Assembly: GCA_030525455.1 (NCBI GenBank)
Contig: JAUNER010000003.1
Span: 54,943 to 118,942 of the forward strand
Reading direction: 5' to 3'
Length of the DNA stretch: 64,000 nucleotides
Source: Akkermansia sp.
GTDB taxonomy: Bacteria; Verrucomicrobiota; Verrucomicrobiia; Verrucomicrobiales; Akkermansiaceae
Both the position numbers and the translations under genes were made by a program. Within the stretch, counting starts at the first letter, position 1. Every line of letters begins with the position of its first letter. The notes beneath the pieces are model-generated. The model searched no databases and had not been told where the DNA came from. It was given only the letters and a program-made list of their open reading frames with translations. Positions 25,494-34,364 of the stretch are shown here, piece by piece.

Positions 25494-26579
25494 TTAGATT
25501 TTTACAAAAATCCGTTTTTTGTACATGAGAAAAAGGATGCCTAGCTGAAGGGATAAGAAGCTAAGGACAATGATGAGGTTTTGCCAGGAACCGAAAAATG
25601 AAGCAATACCGGAAATAATACGCAAATTGAGGGATTGTAAATTGAGTAGGTTATACATGAGGTATGCTACAAGGGCATTCATCCCTACAATGCGTAAGGG
25701 TAAGCCCCAGCGATGAAGTCCACAAATGTCGACAATGAAGTAAAATAACGTGAGCAATAGGCAAGAAACGCCCATGGTTAATAGGACAAAACTCCCTGTC
25801 CAAAGTTTTTTGATGATAGGGTAAATGTCACCGAGCCCCCAACCTGTTAGTAGAGTTATAATCCCTATACCGAGAATGATGAGAAGTTTTTTTGCCGGAG
25901 AATAGAGGGGATTTTGTAGTAAAATACCAACAAGATAACCACCAAGGCAGAGTGCCGATGCTGATATGATGCAGAGTAGACCCTCAGGGTCGTAAGTGCC
26001 ACCATGTAATTTTCCGGGGAGTAGCGTTTGGTCAATAAGGGAATTAAGCGACCCGGTGGCTGAAAAATCCCCTAGACTAAATTGTAATATGGCGATAGTG
26101 CTGAGGATGACGATACCAAATAATCCTATGGCCAATGGTTTTTTCAGTAGTAATGCGGCACTTCCGGCTATGGCACATGAGAGCCCAATGAGTCCTAATA
26201 CGGAAGCAATCCTCATATTGGCATCCCATGATAATGTACCATTGATAAGCATCCCTAGTAAGACGAGGATGGCGGCACGTTTCCAAACTTTTGCTATTCC
26301 TAAACCGGGGGTGTAGGTAAATCGACGTAATGAAAATGACATCGAGATGCCGGAAATAAATACAAAAATTGGGAAAATAAAATCATACGCGGTTGCTCCT
26401 TGCCAATGGCTATGCCCCATTTGCTTTGCTGTGAAGCTGAGCCATTCCGTGTGTGGGAAAATTTGTGCTAAGACGATGATGAGTGCATCTAGCCCGATGA
26501 TGAGTAGCATATCTAGTCCACGTAATAAATCTAGAGAATCTAGGCGAGATGCTGAGGGGGAAAAATCAGAGACAGACAT
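25494..26579 (-). CDS. Membrane acyltransferase, HGSNAT/DUF5009-like
   Basis: 361 residues and about ten hydrophobic segments. The N-terminal signature is RLDSLDLLRGLDMLLIIGLDAL, followed by QMGHSHWQGATAYDFIFPIFVFISGISMSFSLRR. This is the heparan-alpha-glucosaminide N-acetyltransferase (HGSNAT)/DUF5009 pattern in which the His of HxxWxG is the presumed acetyl acceptor. Relatives move acetyl groups across the membrane to glucosamine-type sugars. The remaining helices and the short loops with WGLGDIYPIIKKLWTGSFVL also fit this family. The neighbours (GDP-fucose genes, L,D-transpeptidase) suggest envelope glycan or peptidoglycan-sugar work, but the acceptor is unknown. It is transcribed alone, convergent to the fucose operon. 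Confidence 0.8.
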   Translation of the reverse strand: MSVSDFSPSASRLDSLDLLRGLDMLLIIGLDALIIVLAQIFPHTEWLSFTAKQMGHSHWQGATAYDFIFPIFVFISGISMSFSLRRFTYTPGLGIAKVWKRAAILVLLGMLINGTLSWDANMRIASVLGLIGLSCAIAGSAALLLKKPLAIGLFGIVILSTIAILQFSLGDFSATGSLNSLIDQTLLPGKLHGGTYDPEGLLCIISASALCLGGYLVGILLQNPLYSPAKKLLIILGIGIITLLTGWGLGDIYPIIKKLWTGSFVLLTMGVSCLLLTLFYFIVDICGLHRWGLPLRIVGMNALVAYLMYNLLNLQSLNLRIISGIASFFGSWQNLIIVLSFLSLQLGILFLMYKKRIFVKI

Positions 26580-26699
26580 TACTTGATAAATGCCGAATTT
26601 TTTTCGAGAGGTAAAGAATTTTTTGCTTTAGGGGTGTGAGGGGTGTAATTTCTTTGCTTCGTGCTTGCTTTTCAGAGCCAGAGGTAGTAAGCAAGAGCC

Positions 26700-27326
26700 A
26701 TGCCGAAGTTGCTTTACGTTTTTTTTAGTTTGATAATAGTGACACTTACCGTAAGTTGCTCGCAAACAACCTCTATTAAAACAGGCAAAAAGTTGTTGGC
26801 TGATGGTAGGTATTTATCATCGCATGAGGGCTTTGTGAATTCCCCTGATTATTTACGTACCGGAGATGTTTGGTATCATGATTCACGTATTCATTCTGCT
26901 ACGGTTGATAATTCACAGATAGAAATTAGTCTGAGTAAACAGCGAGGGCTTTTGAAAGTAAATAATAAAGTCGCGATGGATTTCCCTGTTTGTACCGGGA
27001 AACATACTTATGAAACACCGAGAGGTAGTTTTAAAATTACCCAAAAAGTAGAAGAGTATCAATCTCATACATACGGACGTCTCTTTGATAAGAATGGTGT
27101 TTGCATCAATGGCGATGCCAGATGTACGGATAGTCGACCGGCGGGCGGGAAATTTGTGGGGGCAGTTTTGCCATTATGGATGAGAATTCATGGTGGGGTA
27201 GGGTTTCATGTGGGTGAAGTGTATAGAGACGCTCGTTCTCATGGCTGTATTCGCGTACCTATTGAGCCGTGTAGTTTGCTTTTTAAGCATTGTGACGTGG
27301 GTACAAAGGTTGTGATTCATAATTAG
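26700..27326 (+). CDS. L,D-transpeptidase (YkuD) lipoprotein
   Basis: A 208-residue envelope enzyme making 3-3 peptidoglycan cross-links or attaching proteins to peptidoglycan. The signal peptide ends in a lipobox LTVSC with Cys20 as the lipidated residue. The YkuD domain (about 72-206) begins IEISLSKQRGLLKVNNK and contains CTGKHTYETPRGSFKI. It ends with the active site HGGVGFHVGEVYRDARSHGCIRV, with His164 and the catalytic SHGC (180-183, Cys183). Unusual additional Cys residues (98, 135, 142, 191, 198) could form disulfides. It is followed after 63 bp by the class B PBP gene on the same strand, so the two are probably a peptidoglycan synthesis pair. The exact role is not determinable. Confidence 0.9.
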   Translation: MPKLLYVFFSLIIVTLTVSCSQTTSIKTGKKLLADGRYLSSHEGFVNSPDYLRTGDVWYHDSRIHSATVDNSQIEISLSKQRGLLKVNNKVAMDFPVCTGKHTYETPRGSFKITQKVEEYQSHTYGRLFDKNGVCINGDARCTDSRPAGGKFVGAVLPLWMRIHGGVGFHVGEVYRDARSHGCIRVPIEPCSLLFKHCDVGTKVVIHN

Positions 27327-27389
27327 TGACGAAAGACGACGATTTGCGTTGATTCTGATGAGGTAATTTGACAGAATAGAGCTAGGCAA

Positions 27390-29855
27390 ATGAGTATTTT
27401 ACCGAAATTACAAGCTTTCTTTCTTTGTGCAGTATTCGTCATTTTTGGCGTGGACTCTGTTTTAGCTCAGTCTAGTCGAAATCGTTCGAATCCCTCGACG
27501 AAACCAGCTGCCTCAAAACCGGAAAGTGAACAGCCAAAAGATGAGTCAGTTAAAACTGTTAATTTGGACAGTTCCAGAGAAAATAAAGAAGGGACTTCAT
27601 CCGGTGAAAAAGAGGGGGTGGTGCAAGCTCCCGAGTTAGATGTCGCGTCGGAAACGGAACAAGAGGGATTTGATTCTATGTCTCTTGTGCCGGATGAACA
27701 GGGCGGGCGATTAGAAGCGGCAAGTGAGGCTCATACAAGTACTCGCACCTCGGCCAGAACTATGGCTACATTGATTCCTGCTCCGCGTGGCCCCATTTTG
27801 GATAGAAATGGTGAACCCTTAGCCATTACTGCGGTGGCTTATCAAGTCGTGCTAAGGTATGAAATTTTTGAGGAACCTAAGAAAGATGAGGTTGTTGCTT
27901 TTGGTCGTCATTGTTTAGAGCAGGCTCGTAAAATTGTGGGGCGAGCATGGGATATTTCTGATGACAAACTATGGCGGCACTATGAGCATCGTCGATGGTT
28001 GCCCTTGCCTTTGACCAACGTTATACGTGCTGATGAGGCAGAAAAACTTAAAGCAGAAATTGAAAAAGTACGAGGTCTGCAACTTTTACCAATTTACATC
28101 AGATATTATCCGGAAAAATCCCTAGCCGGTCATATTATTGGTTATGTTGGGTCAAAGGGGAAATTACCAACCGGGCCTATTAACCACATGGACCCTTTAT
28201 TTGAACGCGTGGAGGGACGTGCCGGATTGGAAAAAGAATTTAACAAAGAACTAACAGGTACTCCCGGGGTATGGCGATTGATGTTTGATGAAGAAGGGAA
28301 TAAAATTCTTGATGAATTGCAAATTCGCCCTAAGCCCGGTGGTGCTGTCGTGACTACCTTGAATTTGAAATGGCAACGTGAAGCAGAACGTTTGCTTTCA
28401 GAGGGGGATAAGGACCGCCGCGGGGCTATGGTTGTGTTGGATTGTGTTACAGGGGAAGTGCTGGTGATGGCTTCGGCTCCTGCCTATGACCCGAATGTGT
28501 TTATCCCTAACATATCTCAGAAAGATTATGATGCTTTGAGAAATGACCCCGCCGGTCCCTTGGGGGCTAGAGCCTTTCAGGGTAGATACCCTCCTGCATC
28601 TACATTTAAGGTGATGACTGTGGCTAGTGGGCTGAAGCATCGAAAAATCTCTGAAGAGACACTGGTGAATTGCCCTGCTTCTATTACGATTGGGAATCAC
28701 GTATTTAAAAACTGGAGCCCGACACCACTAGGGTATATTAATTGCATAAAGGCATTAGCTCAGTCTAATAACCCATTTATGTATCAATTGGGTATGGCAT
28801 TAGGAGCCGCTACATTGATGGATACGGCTCGTGAGTTTGGTTTGGGGGCTCGCTCAGGCTTGCCTATTGCAGACGACCCCGGCTTGGTACCCAATAGCGA
28901 ATACATGATTCGCAATTACAAGAGAGATTTCATGCCCGGTGATGCCGCCAACCTTTCTATCGGTCAGGGGGCAATGCTTGCTACACCATTGCAAATCGCA
29001 CACATGATGGCTGGTGTGGCTAATGGTTATTTGCCTAGGTTGCAACTTATTAAGCAAATTCAGGATGGCAATGCTAATGTGATTTATGCTCCTAAAACTC
29101 AGGATGTGCAACGCCAATTAGTTGGTTATGAAAAAGCCCTTGCTTCTGTTCGTAAGGGGATGCTTGAAGTTGTGCAAAATGGTACTGGTGGTAGGGCTAA
29201 ATTAACTTATTCGACGATTGCCGGTAAATCCGGTACGGCACAATGGGGACCGGAGAAGGAGGATAAACGCTTGGCATGGTTTGCCGGCTTTATGCCGTAC
29301 GAAAATCCTCGATATGTTTACGTGGTTCTTTACGAAGGACGACCTCACGAAAAAATGGGGGGCGGTGCTAAGTCTGCTCCTATTGTGAAGAAATTTTTTG
29401 AAGCTTGTAAGAATGATATTTTAGAGGTTATCAAACCACCGGAAGATGATATTCCTATGGCTGAGGAAGTTGATGAAAATGGCGAGGGGATGCCTTTGGT
29501 GCCACCGGCTATTGTGCCGGAGAATTTGCCCCCAGGGCTTTATGACCCCACGAGTATTGAGCCAATTAAACTTAATGAAATCCCCACAGATGTAGATGAT
29601 TCTTCTGATTCTGAAACAAAAGCCAAAGCTGTAACCGGGGCGGTTTTTGACCCGAATGCACAACAGTCCGGAGTACCTAGCTTATCTGATGACCCAACGT
29701 CTGTGCCGCTTATTCCTCAGAGTGGAGATGATGATTTCATACCGGGGCTACAAAATCAGATACCAAGACACCTGAATAAAGTTCAAAATCCACCACACTC
29801 AGAGCCTTCATCGTCAAATGATGAGGAAGATATACCTGAAGCTGAGCCATTATAG
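27390..29855 (+). CDS. mrdA: Class B penicillin-binding protein (PBP2-like) with long acidic C-terminal tail
   Basis: Monofunctional D,D-transpeptidase of the elongasome type. The PBP dimerisation domain begins with PRGPILDRNGEPLAIT (132-146). The transpeptidase domain has the catalytic Ser in STFK (S404), SNN (459-461) and KSGTA (613-617). Two features are unusual. The N-terminus looks like a cleavable signal peptide (to VLA-QS near residue 27) followed by a disordered linker of about 100 residues, where PBP2 normally has an uncleaved anchor directly before the dimerisation domain. A Pro/Asp/Glu-rich tail of about 140 residues follows the catalytic domain. The symbol indicates the closest class, since FtsI-type assignment is less likely with this GRAGLEKEFNKEL segment. 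No rodA or mreC is adjacent. Confidence 0.85.
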   Translation: MSILPKLQAFFLCAVFVIFGVDSVLAQSSRNRSNPSTKPAASKPESEQPKDESVKTVNLDSSRENKEGTSSGEKEGVVQAPELDVASETEQEGFDSMSLVPDEQGGRLEAASEAHTSTRTSARTMATLIPAPRGPILDRNGEPLAITAVAYQVVLRYEIFEEPKKDEVVAFGRHCLEQARKIVGRAWDISDDKLWRHYEHRRWLPLPLTNVIRADEAEKLKAEIEKVRGLQLLPIYIRYYPEKSLAGHIIGYVGSKGKLPTGPINHMDPLFERVEGRAGLEKEFNKELTGTPGVWRLMFDEEGNKILDELQIRPKPGGAVVTTLNLKWQREAERLLSEGDKDRRGAMVVLDCVTGEVLVMASAPAYDPNVFIPNISQKDYDALRNDPAGPLGARAFQGRYPPASTFKVMTVASGLKHRKISEETLVNCPASITIGNHVFKNWSPTPLGYINCIKALAQSNNPFMYQLGMALGAATLMDTAREFGLGARSGLPIADDPGLVPNSEYMIRNYKRDFMPGDAANLSIGQGAMLATPLQIAHMMAGVANGYLPRLQLIKQIQDGNANVIYAPKTQDVQRQLVGYEKALASVRKGMLEVVQNGTGGRAKLTYSTIAGKSGTAQWGPEKEDKRLAWFAGFMPYENPRYVYVVLYEGRPHEKMGGGAKSAPIVKKFFEACKNDILEVIKPPEDDIPMAEEVDENGEGMPLVPPAIVPENLPPGLYDPTSIEPIKLNEIPTDVDDSSDSETKAKAVTGAVFDPNAQQSGVPSLSDDPTSVPLIPQSGDDDFIPGLQNQIPRHLNKVQNPPHSEPSSSNDEEDIPEAEPL

Positions 29856-29876
29856 CATTGATTTTGACGTTTATGC

Positions 29877-29906
29877 TTGTCAAGGTTTAGATAGAATGCT
29901 TATATA
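29877..29906 (+). promoter_or_regulatory. Promoter upstream of the first large lipoprotein gene
   Basis: -35 TTGTCA (29877-29882), 18-nt spacer, -10 TATATA (29901-29906). It would give a leader of about 60 nt before the ATG at 29972, unlike the leaderless pattern elsewhere. Confidence 0.45.
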
Positions 29907-29971
29907 AAGTCCTTGAAGGAAAAGATTCATGTGAAATTTTTTTCTAAAACTATTTATCACACAAACCATAT

Positions 29972-32110
29972 ATGAAAACTGCTACTTTATTTGCAATACC
30001 CATGTTGACATTAGCCGGCATTGCTTTAACCGGTTGTGATGGGCAGAAAGAAACTTCAACAATCGTTGTTTCTAAAGCACAAGAGCGAGCTCTGCGAATG
30101 GGGATTTTAGCTAATATGCCCAAGGATTGCGTGGCTGTTCTTTCTGTTTTTGATGTCCCGAATATTGTTTCTTCTTTTAATTCTCTGGACCTTGTTAAGG
30201 AATTAAAAAACAGTTTGTCTGCTGATGAGGCATTGGAGCTGATTCCTATTCCCGGAGAAGCAACAGAGACTGAGCCTGCTGATGAAATGACGGCTGTGCC
30301 GGATGAACCTGTAGAAACTTATGTAAAAGATGTGGCTGTAGGTTTTGGTTCGGCTGTTTCTAATTGGTTTGCTACGAAGTACCTTAAGTATATCGAATTA
30401 GATACGGAATCTAATCTTTCTAATTTAGAAACCTTGCTTGAGCTGGCTGTAAGAGGGAATTCTGATGGTTCTAATCTGTTAGACAAACAAGACCCTATGG
30501 CTCAATTTCTCAACATTTGTACGATGCACTTGAATCATATTGATTTATCTCCGGCAGAAGGAGGGAGTGCTCCTATAAATGTGGTGGCTACGCTTACCCC
30601 GGCTGGGATTAGCAAAGTTCAAGAATTTTTGACAAAAATTCAGTCAAAAGCACCAGATCACACAAAGGTCAGTGCCGTTAATTACGATGGCTTGCCTTGT
30701 GTTCAAATGGAGGTGGATTTGACCGGATTAAATGAGGAAGCAATGATAAAATTAAAACAAATTGCTACTCAGGATAAATACAAGCAAAAGGTTGATGAGT
30801 TGATTCAACTGATGCAGGAAAAGTCGAAAACCGGTAAATTATTTATTGTTTTTTCCTTAGTAGAAGATACTTTGCGTGCTTATGTTACCACTAACCCGGG
30901 AATGCAGGTAAAGCGTGTCAATTCTGTGGAAGATTCGATTTTAGCCAAGGATGATTTTGACTTTGCCGATAATTATCTGGAGCATAAGAATTATGCTTTG
31001 GCTTATTGTAGTAAGGACTTGGTAAAATCCATGCTGGTCGGTTCTCAATACCAGACTAAATTACTAACATCCAAGGGGGCAGAGCTTATTAAAAAGGTGG
31101 CTCCGAGTTGGAAGTTGTCAAATGCAGAGGCTACGGCTCAAGCATTATCAGATATTTACAGTATTTATACTCCGTATTTCGATGCTGTGTTAAAATCTCC
31201 TCAGGCTATGAGTTTCTATGCCTGGCAGGATAATGGGATTAATTTTGAGTGGGAATCTACAAAAGATGCCGCTACGGAATTGACCTCAAATACAATGGCC
31301 AACATTCGCCCGACGGAATCAACTATATTTTACTCAACTTCTAAGTTTAAGCCGTCTGCATATCAGGATGTTTATAAGGTAGTAGGTAATGTTTCGAAGG
31401 TTGTGTGGGATTTCTTCTATACTTATGCCACCAAGCATCCGAATAATACCTTACCTAAGGAGGTAAAAATGTCTTTGATGGCTGCTCCGATGGCGTTGCC
31501 TGTGGTTTCTTCCTGTTGGAATGGTTTGGGGGATTGTGTTGAGTCTAGTTCCGGTGCTACAACCATTATGTTTGATTTGAATGGTAAGCCGGCTCCGGAA
31601 TTGGGGAACATACCTGGTCCTCGTTTGGTTGTTGCAACTGAGTTGCAAAATCGAGCCAAACTTTCCGAAGGTTGGAATAAGATTTATCAGGCACTTACAC
31701 CAATGGCAATGATGACTGGACAAGCTGTGCAGGAGCCTAAGGTTGAATTGGTAAATGATGTGAGTGTGTATGACTATGAAGTGCCGTTAAGCAAAGATCT
31801 TGCTCCTGTGGTAGCTGTTTCTGATAAGCGTTGGGCTCTTGGGGTGCCTCGTGAGTTTGTGCTAGAACAAATCGATGCTTCTAATAACCCTAAGCCGGAA
31901 GTTAATAACATGGAAATGCTTGTTAACATTAAGCCCTTGTTGCAGTTTTTACAGCTTAGTGCTAAAGAGACTCAAGACGATGGTGATATTCAGATGTTAG
32001 AACAGATTGAAACCTTGGCTAAGGATTTGGATTCTGTGCGATTCACCGGCAAGCCTGCGTCTGAATCAACGAATGCTTATCGTTTACAATTACGTGCGTC
32101 TCAGAAGTAA
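29972..32110 (+). CDS. Large exported lipoprotein of unknown function (paralogue A)
   Basis: 712 residues with a signal peptide and canonical lipobox ALTGC (Cys22), so it is a lipoprotein. The mature part begins with CVAVLSVFDVPNIVSSFNSLDLVKELK, a pattern that recurs in the next gene (SGVLTVRDLPLLVEELQTLNVVRELI). It continues as a mixed alpha/beta protein with segments LFIVFSLVEDTLRAYVTTNPGMQ and FYAWQDNGINFEW, also mirrored in the next gene. There are no catalytic motifs and only the lipidated Cys plus a few others. I do not recognise a named family. The paired arrangement suggests a duplicated exported structural or binding protein. An intrinsic terminator follows at 32141-32175, so the two copies are transcribed separately. 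Confidence 0.72.
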   Translation: MKTATLFAIPMLTLAGIALTGCDGQKETSTIVVSKAQERALRMGILANMPKDCVAVLSVFDVPNIVSSFNSLDLVKELKNSLSADEALELIPIPGEATETEPADEMTAVPDEPVETYVKDVAVGFGSAVSNWFATKYLKYIELDTESNLSNLETLLELAVRGNSDGSNLLDKQDPMAQFLNICTMHLNHIDLSPAEGGSAPINVVATLTPAGISKVQEFLTKIQSKAPDHTKVSAVNYDGLPCVQMEVDLTGLNEEAMIKLKQIATQDKYKQKVDELIQLMQEKSKTGKLFIVFSLVEDTLRAYVTTNPGMQVKRVNSVEDSILAKDDFDFADNYLEHKNYALAYCSKDLVKSMLVGSQYQTKLLTSKGAELIKKVAPSWKLSNAEATAQALSDIYSIYTPYFDAVLKSPQAMSFYAWQDNGINFEWESTKDAATELTSNTMANIRPTESTIFYSTSKFKPSAYQDVYKVVGNVSKVVWDFFYTYATKHPNNTLPKEVKMSLMAAPMALPVVSSCWNGLGDCVESSSGATTIMFDLNGKPAPELGNIPGPRLVVATELQNRAKLSEGWNKIYQALTPMAMMTGQAVQEPKVELVNDVSVYDYEVPLSKDLAPVVAVSDKRWALGVPREFVLEQIDASNNPKPEVNNMEMLVNIKPLLQFLQLSAKETQDDGDIQMLEQIETLAKDLDSVRFTGKPASESTNAYRLQLRASQK

Positions 32111-32140
32111 ATTAGCGGTTTACTTAGAGAAGTAACGTTG

Positions 32141-32175
32141 AAATCCCCCGGGTTATATAAAACTCGGGGGATTTT
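32141..32175 (+). terminator. Intrinsic terminator between the two paralogues
   Basis: AAATCCCCCG (32141-32150) pairs with CGGGGGATTT (32165-32174), with a 14-nt loop and a short T-run. Confidence 0.8.
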
Positions 32176-32199
32176 ACATGATGGGGTATTGAGTTTTTA

Positions 32200-32228
32200 T
32201 TGGCAATTCGTAGATGTCGTGGTAGTTT
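32200..32228 (+). promoter_or_regulatory. Promoter of paralogue B, leaderless configuration
   Basis: -35 TTGGCA (32200-32205), 17-nt spacer, weak -10 TAGTTT (32223-32228), predicted start near the ATG at 32236. The TTG of this -35 is in frame with the gene and can be mistaken for a start codon. Confidence 0.45.
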
Positions 32229-32235
32229 GATGACT

Positions 32236-34161
32236 ATGGTAAATCAACTCATGAAAATTTGCTGTGTTTTGTGTGCATTGTTTAGTGTTTGCATGGCATT
32301 GCCAAGTGGGCAAAGTGGTGTGTTGACTGTGCGTGATTTGCCATTACTTGTTGAGGAATTACAAACTCTTAATGTGGTTAGGGAGTTGATTCGTCAGCAA
32401 ACAGGTAGTGTTCAGCCTATTCCTAAAGAAATTTGCCCGGTTCGCGATATTGAGGTGTATCTGGGCGATGGCTGGGAAAAGTGGGCAGAGTTAAAAGGAC
32501 CTGATATGTCGAAAGCTCTGGCTATGTGCCAATCCGGTGCGATGAATAGGTCTGCTAGGAATCCTGAATTTATGTTGACCGACCCGGATACATGGACGAT
32601 GTCGCAATGGTTGCTGTGTGGGGCGATGTTAGGGTGTTTAGATACAGATTTGCTGGAGGGGCAACGGGCACCTTTGGTTGTTAAACTCAAATTGGCAAAA
32701 GATAGTGTGGAGCGAGTGCAAGCGATATTAAATGATATTTATCTGTCAAAGGATTATCTTTTATATGGCTGTATTTCATTTGATTCGACCTATTATAATG
32801 GATTAAATTGCAAGGAGTTTGTTTTTGAGGGAGAAAAGTTTTGTACTAGGTTGAAAGCCGAGTATAGACAATGTAAGAGCACTTGGGACGAGAATTCGTT
32901 ACCAAGTGAGTTTGAGACGGAGTTTTACAAAGCACTAGAAAAATGGCAGAAAACAAATGTGTCTTGTGTGCTGAGCGTGGTGGATGATAGCTTGTATATT
33001 TTTCTGACTACTCAGCCACATAAGAATGTAAAGCTACCGGAAAAAGCTTGGGTTAAATCACTGTCTGCTTCGGCAGAAAGGGAATATGTTAAGTTGGAGC
33101 TTAGTGCTTCTCTTTCAGAGGGGCTTTTTAGGATATATTTGGATAGTTTGCAAGAAAGTTGGCAATTATGGAAATCCGGTATAGAGAAAAGTTTAAAGAT
33201 AGCAGATGTTTCTCAATTAGAGGAGAGACGACAGAAATTGGATAACATGGAGCAGGCTTTGCAGAAATGGTTAGATTCATTCAGAGTCAGTAAAAGAGTT
33301 TTGCCTTTTACGTTGAGATGTTGGCAAAAAAATGGGCTTCATGTTGAGTGTAACCTTGAGGGGATGGCAAAGTTATTTAGTGGATTAACGACACCGGCTA
33401 TCGTGGTCACAGAAAGGAATGAACGGGATTTGTTTTCTGTAAGCGGAAGTGTAGATTCCGGGTTTCGGCTGTTTTATAGAGAGTTAGTGCCGAATTTTGT
33501 AGCCTTAACCACGGAAAGTTTGCTGGCAGATGAGTCCGTAGAAACGGAGTCTTTACGGGTGTATCATCAGATGTTTGGTGCAATGATTCAAAATTTATGG
33601 ATGGCTTGGGAACATCTTAGTCAAGCGACAAGCGAGGATTATGAATTGGTGATTTCTCAAGCAAAGCAGGGGAAGAATCATTTACAGTGGCGTTTGTCTT
33701 ATGTACTGAATCATCGTCAGAGATTATCGGAAGCTTGGCAGTTTTTTGATTCTGCCTTTCGGCCTATAGTTCCCATGATGTCGCCGGGGGCTGAGAATGG
33801 CTTGGATTATCATTCACAGAATAGACAAGGTGCAAGGGTATTCTATTCGGAATTAAAAGATTTACCATTTGAAATGCCGTATTTGACGCTCACAGATAAT
33901 TTATGGGTGCTTGAGAATGGGGAGGATAATTCATGGTCGTTGCCTTTATTGAAAAGACAGGAAAAGTTTTTATTTTATTTAGATTGGAATGTGCGTGGGT
34001 GTTGTGATTATGTATTGAGCCAGCGTTCTTTGCTTGCCCCGATGTGGTATGGGTATTTGCGATTATTAAGGAATGACGTGAGTAGAGTGAAAGTTAGTTT
34101 GAGTAATGAAATGAAAAATACGGGTGTGTTGCGGATTTTTGTAGCACCTGTTTACAAATAA
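32236..34161 (+). CDS. Large exported protein of unknown function (paralogue B)
   Basis: 641 residues from the ATG at 32236; in-frame ATGs at 32230 and 32251 are alternatives. The last gives a compact signal peptide (KICCVLCALFSVCMALPSG), with no clear lipobox. The mature protein is a diverged paralogue of the preceding lipoprotein: VLTVRDLPLLVEELQTLNVVRELI, SCVLSVVDDSLYIFLTTQPHKNVKL and LPFTLRCWQKNGLHVECNL align in order with matching segments there. It is richer in Trp, Cys and charged helical segments (for example EERRQKLDNMEQALQKWLDS). There are no catalytic motifs. It ends 203 bp before the ATP synthase operon. Its function is unknown. Confidence 0.68.
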   Translation: MVNQLMKICCVLCALFSVCMALPSGQSGVLTVRDLPLLVEELQTLNVVRELIRQQTGSVQPIPKEICPVRDIEVYLGDGWEKWAELKGPDMSKALAMCQSGAMNRSARNPEFMLTDPDTWTMSQWLLCGAMLGCLDTDLLEGQRAPLVVKLKLAKDSVERVQAILNDIYLSKDYLLYGCISFDSTYYNGLNCKEFVFEGEKFCTRLKAEYRQCKSTWDENSLPSEFETEFYKALEKWQKTNVSCVLSVVDDSLYIFLTTQPHKNVKLPEKAWVKSLSASAEREYVKLELSASLSEGLFRIYLDSLQESWQLWKSGIEKSLKIADVSQLEERRQKLDNMEQALQKWLDSFRVSKRVLPFTLRCWQKNGLHVECNLEGMAKLFSGLTTPAIVVTERNERDLFSVSGSVDSGFRLFYRELVPNFVALTTESLLADESVETESLRVYHQMFGAMIQNLWMAWEHLSQATSEDYELVISQAKQGKNHLQWRLSYVLNHRQRLSEAWQFFDSAFRPIVPMMSPGAENGLDYHSQNRQGARVFYSELKDLPFEMPYLTLTDNLWVLENGEDNSWSLPLLKRQEKFLFYLDWNVRGCCDYVLSQRSLLAPMWYGYLRLLRNDVSRVKVSLSNEMKNTGVLRIFVAPVYK

Positions 34162-34364
34162 TTTGCTCGTCGTCATAATGAATTACTCAATGAATGGGCA
34201 TAAGTTGTCTTTGGGCTAATAGGAAAATGGGAGAAAGTTATTTTCAAGTAATTGTGCCAAGTTTTGGGCTTGCAAACAAAAAAAAAAAGAGCAAAATAAA
34301 AAGACAGCTTAGGTATGGTGAATGTCTGTGCCTATGAATAACAGGAACAAGTAAAGATTGTGTA

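Noticed and set aside
34276..34298. Promoter for the ATP synthase operon at TTGCAA and the A11 run
   Set aside because: The corresponding -10 (AAAATA) matches poorly, so I did not annotate it.
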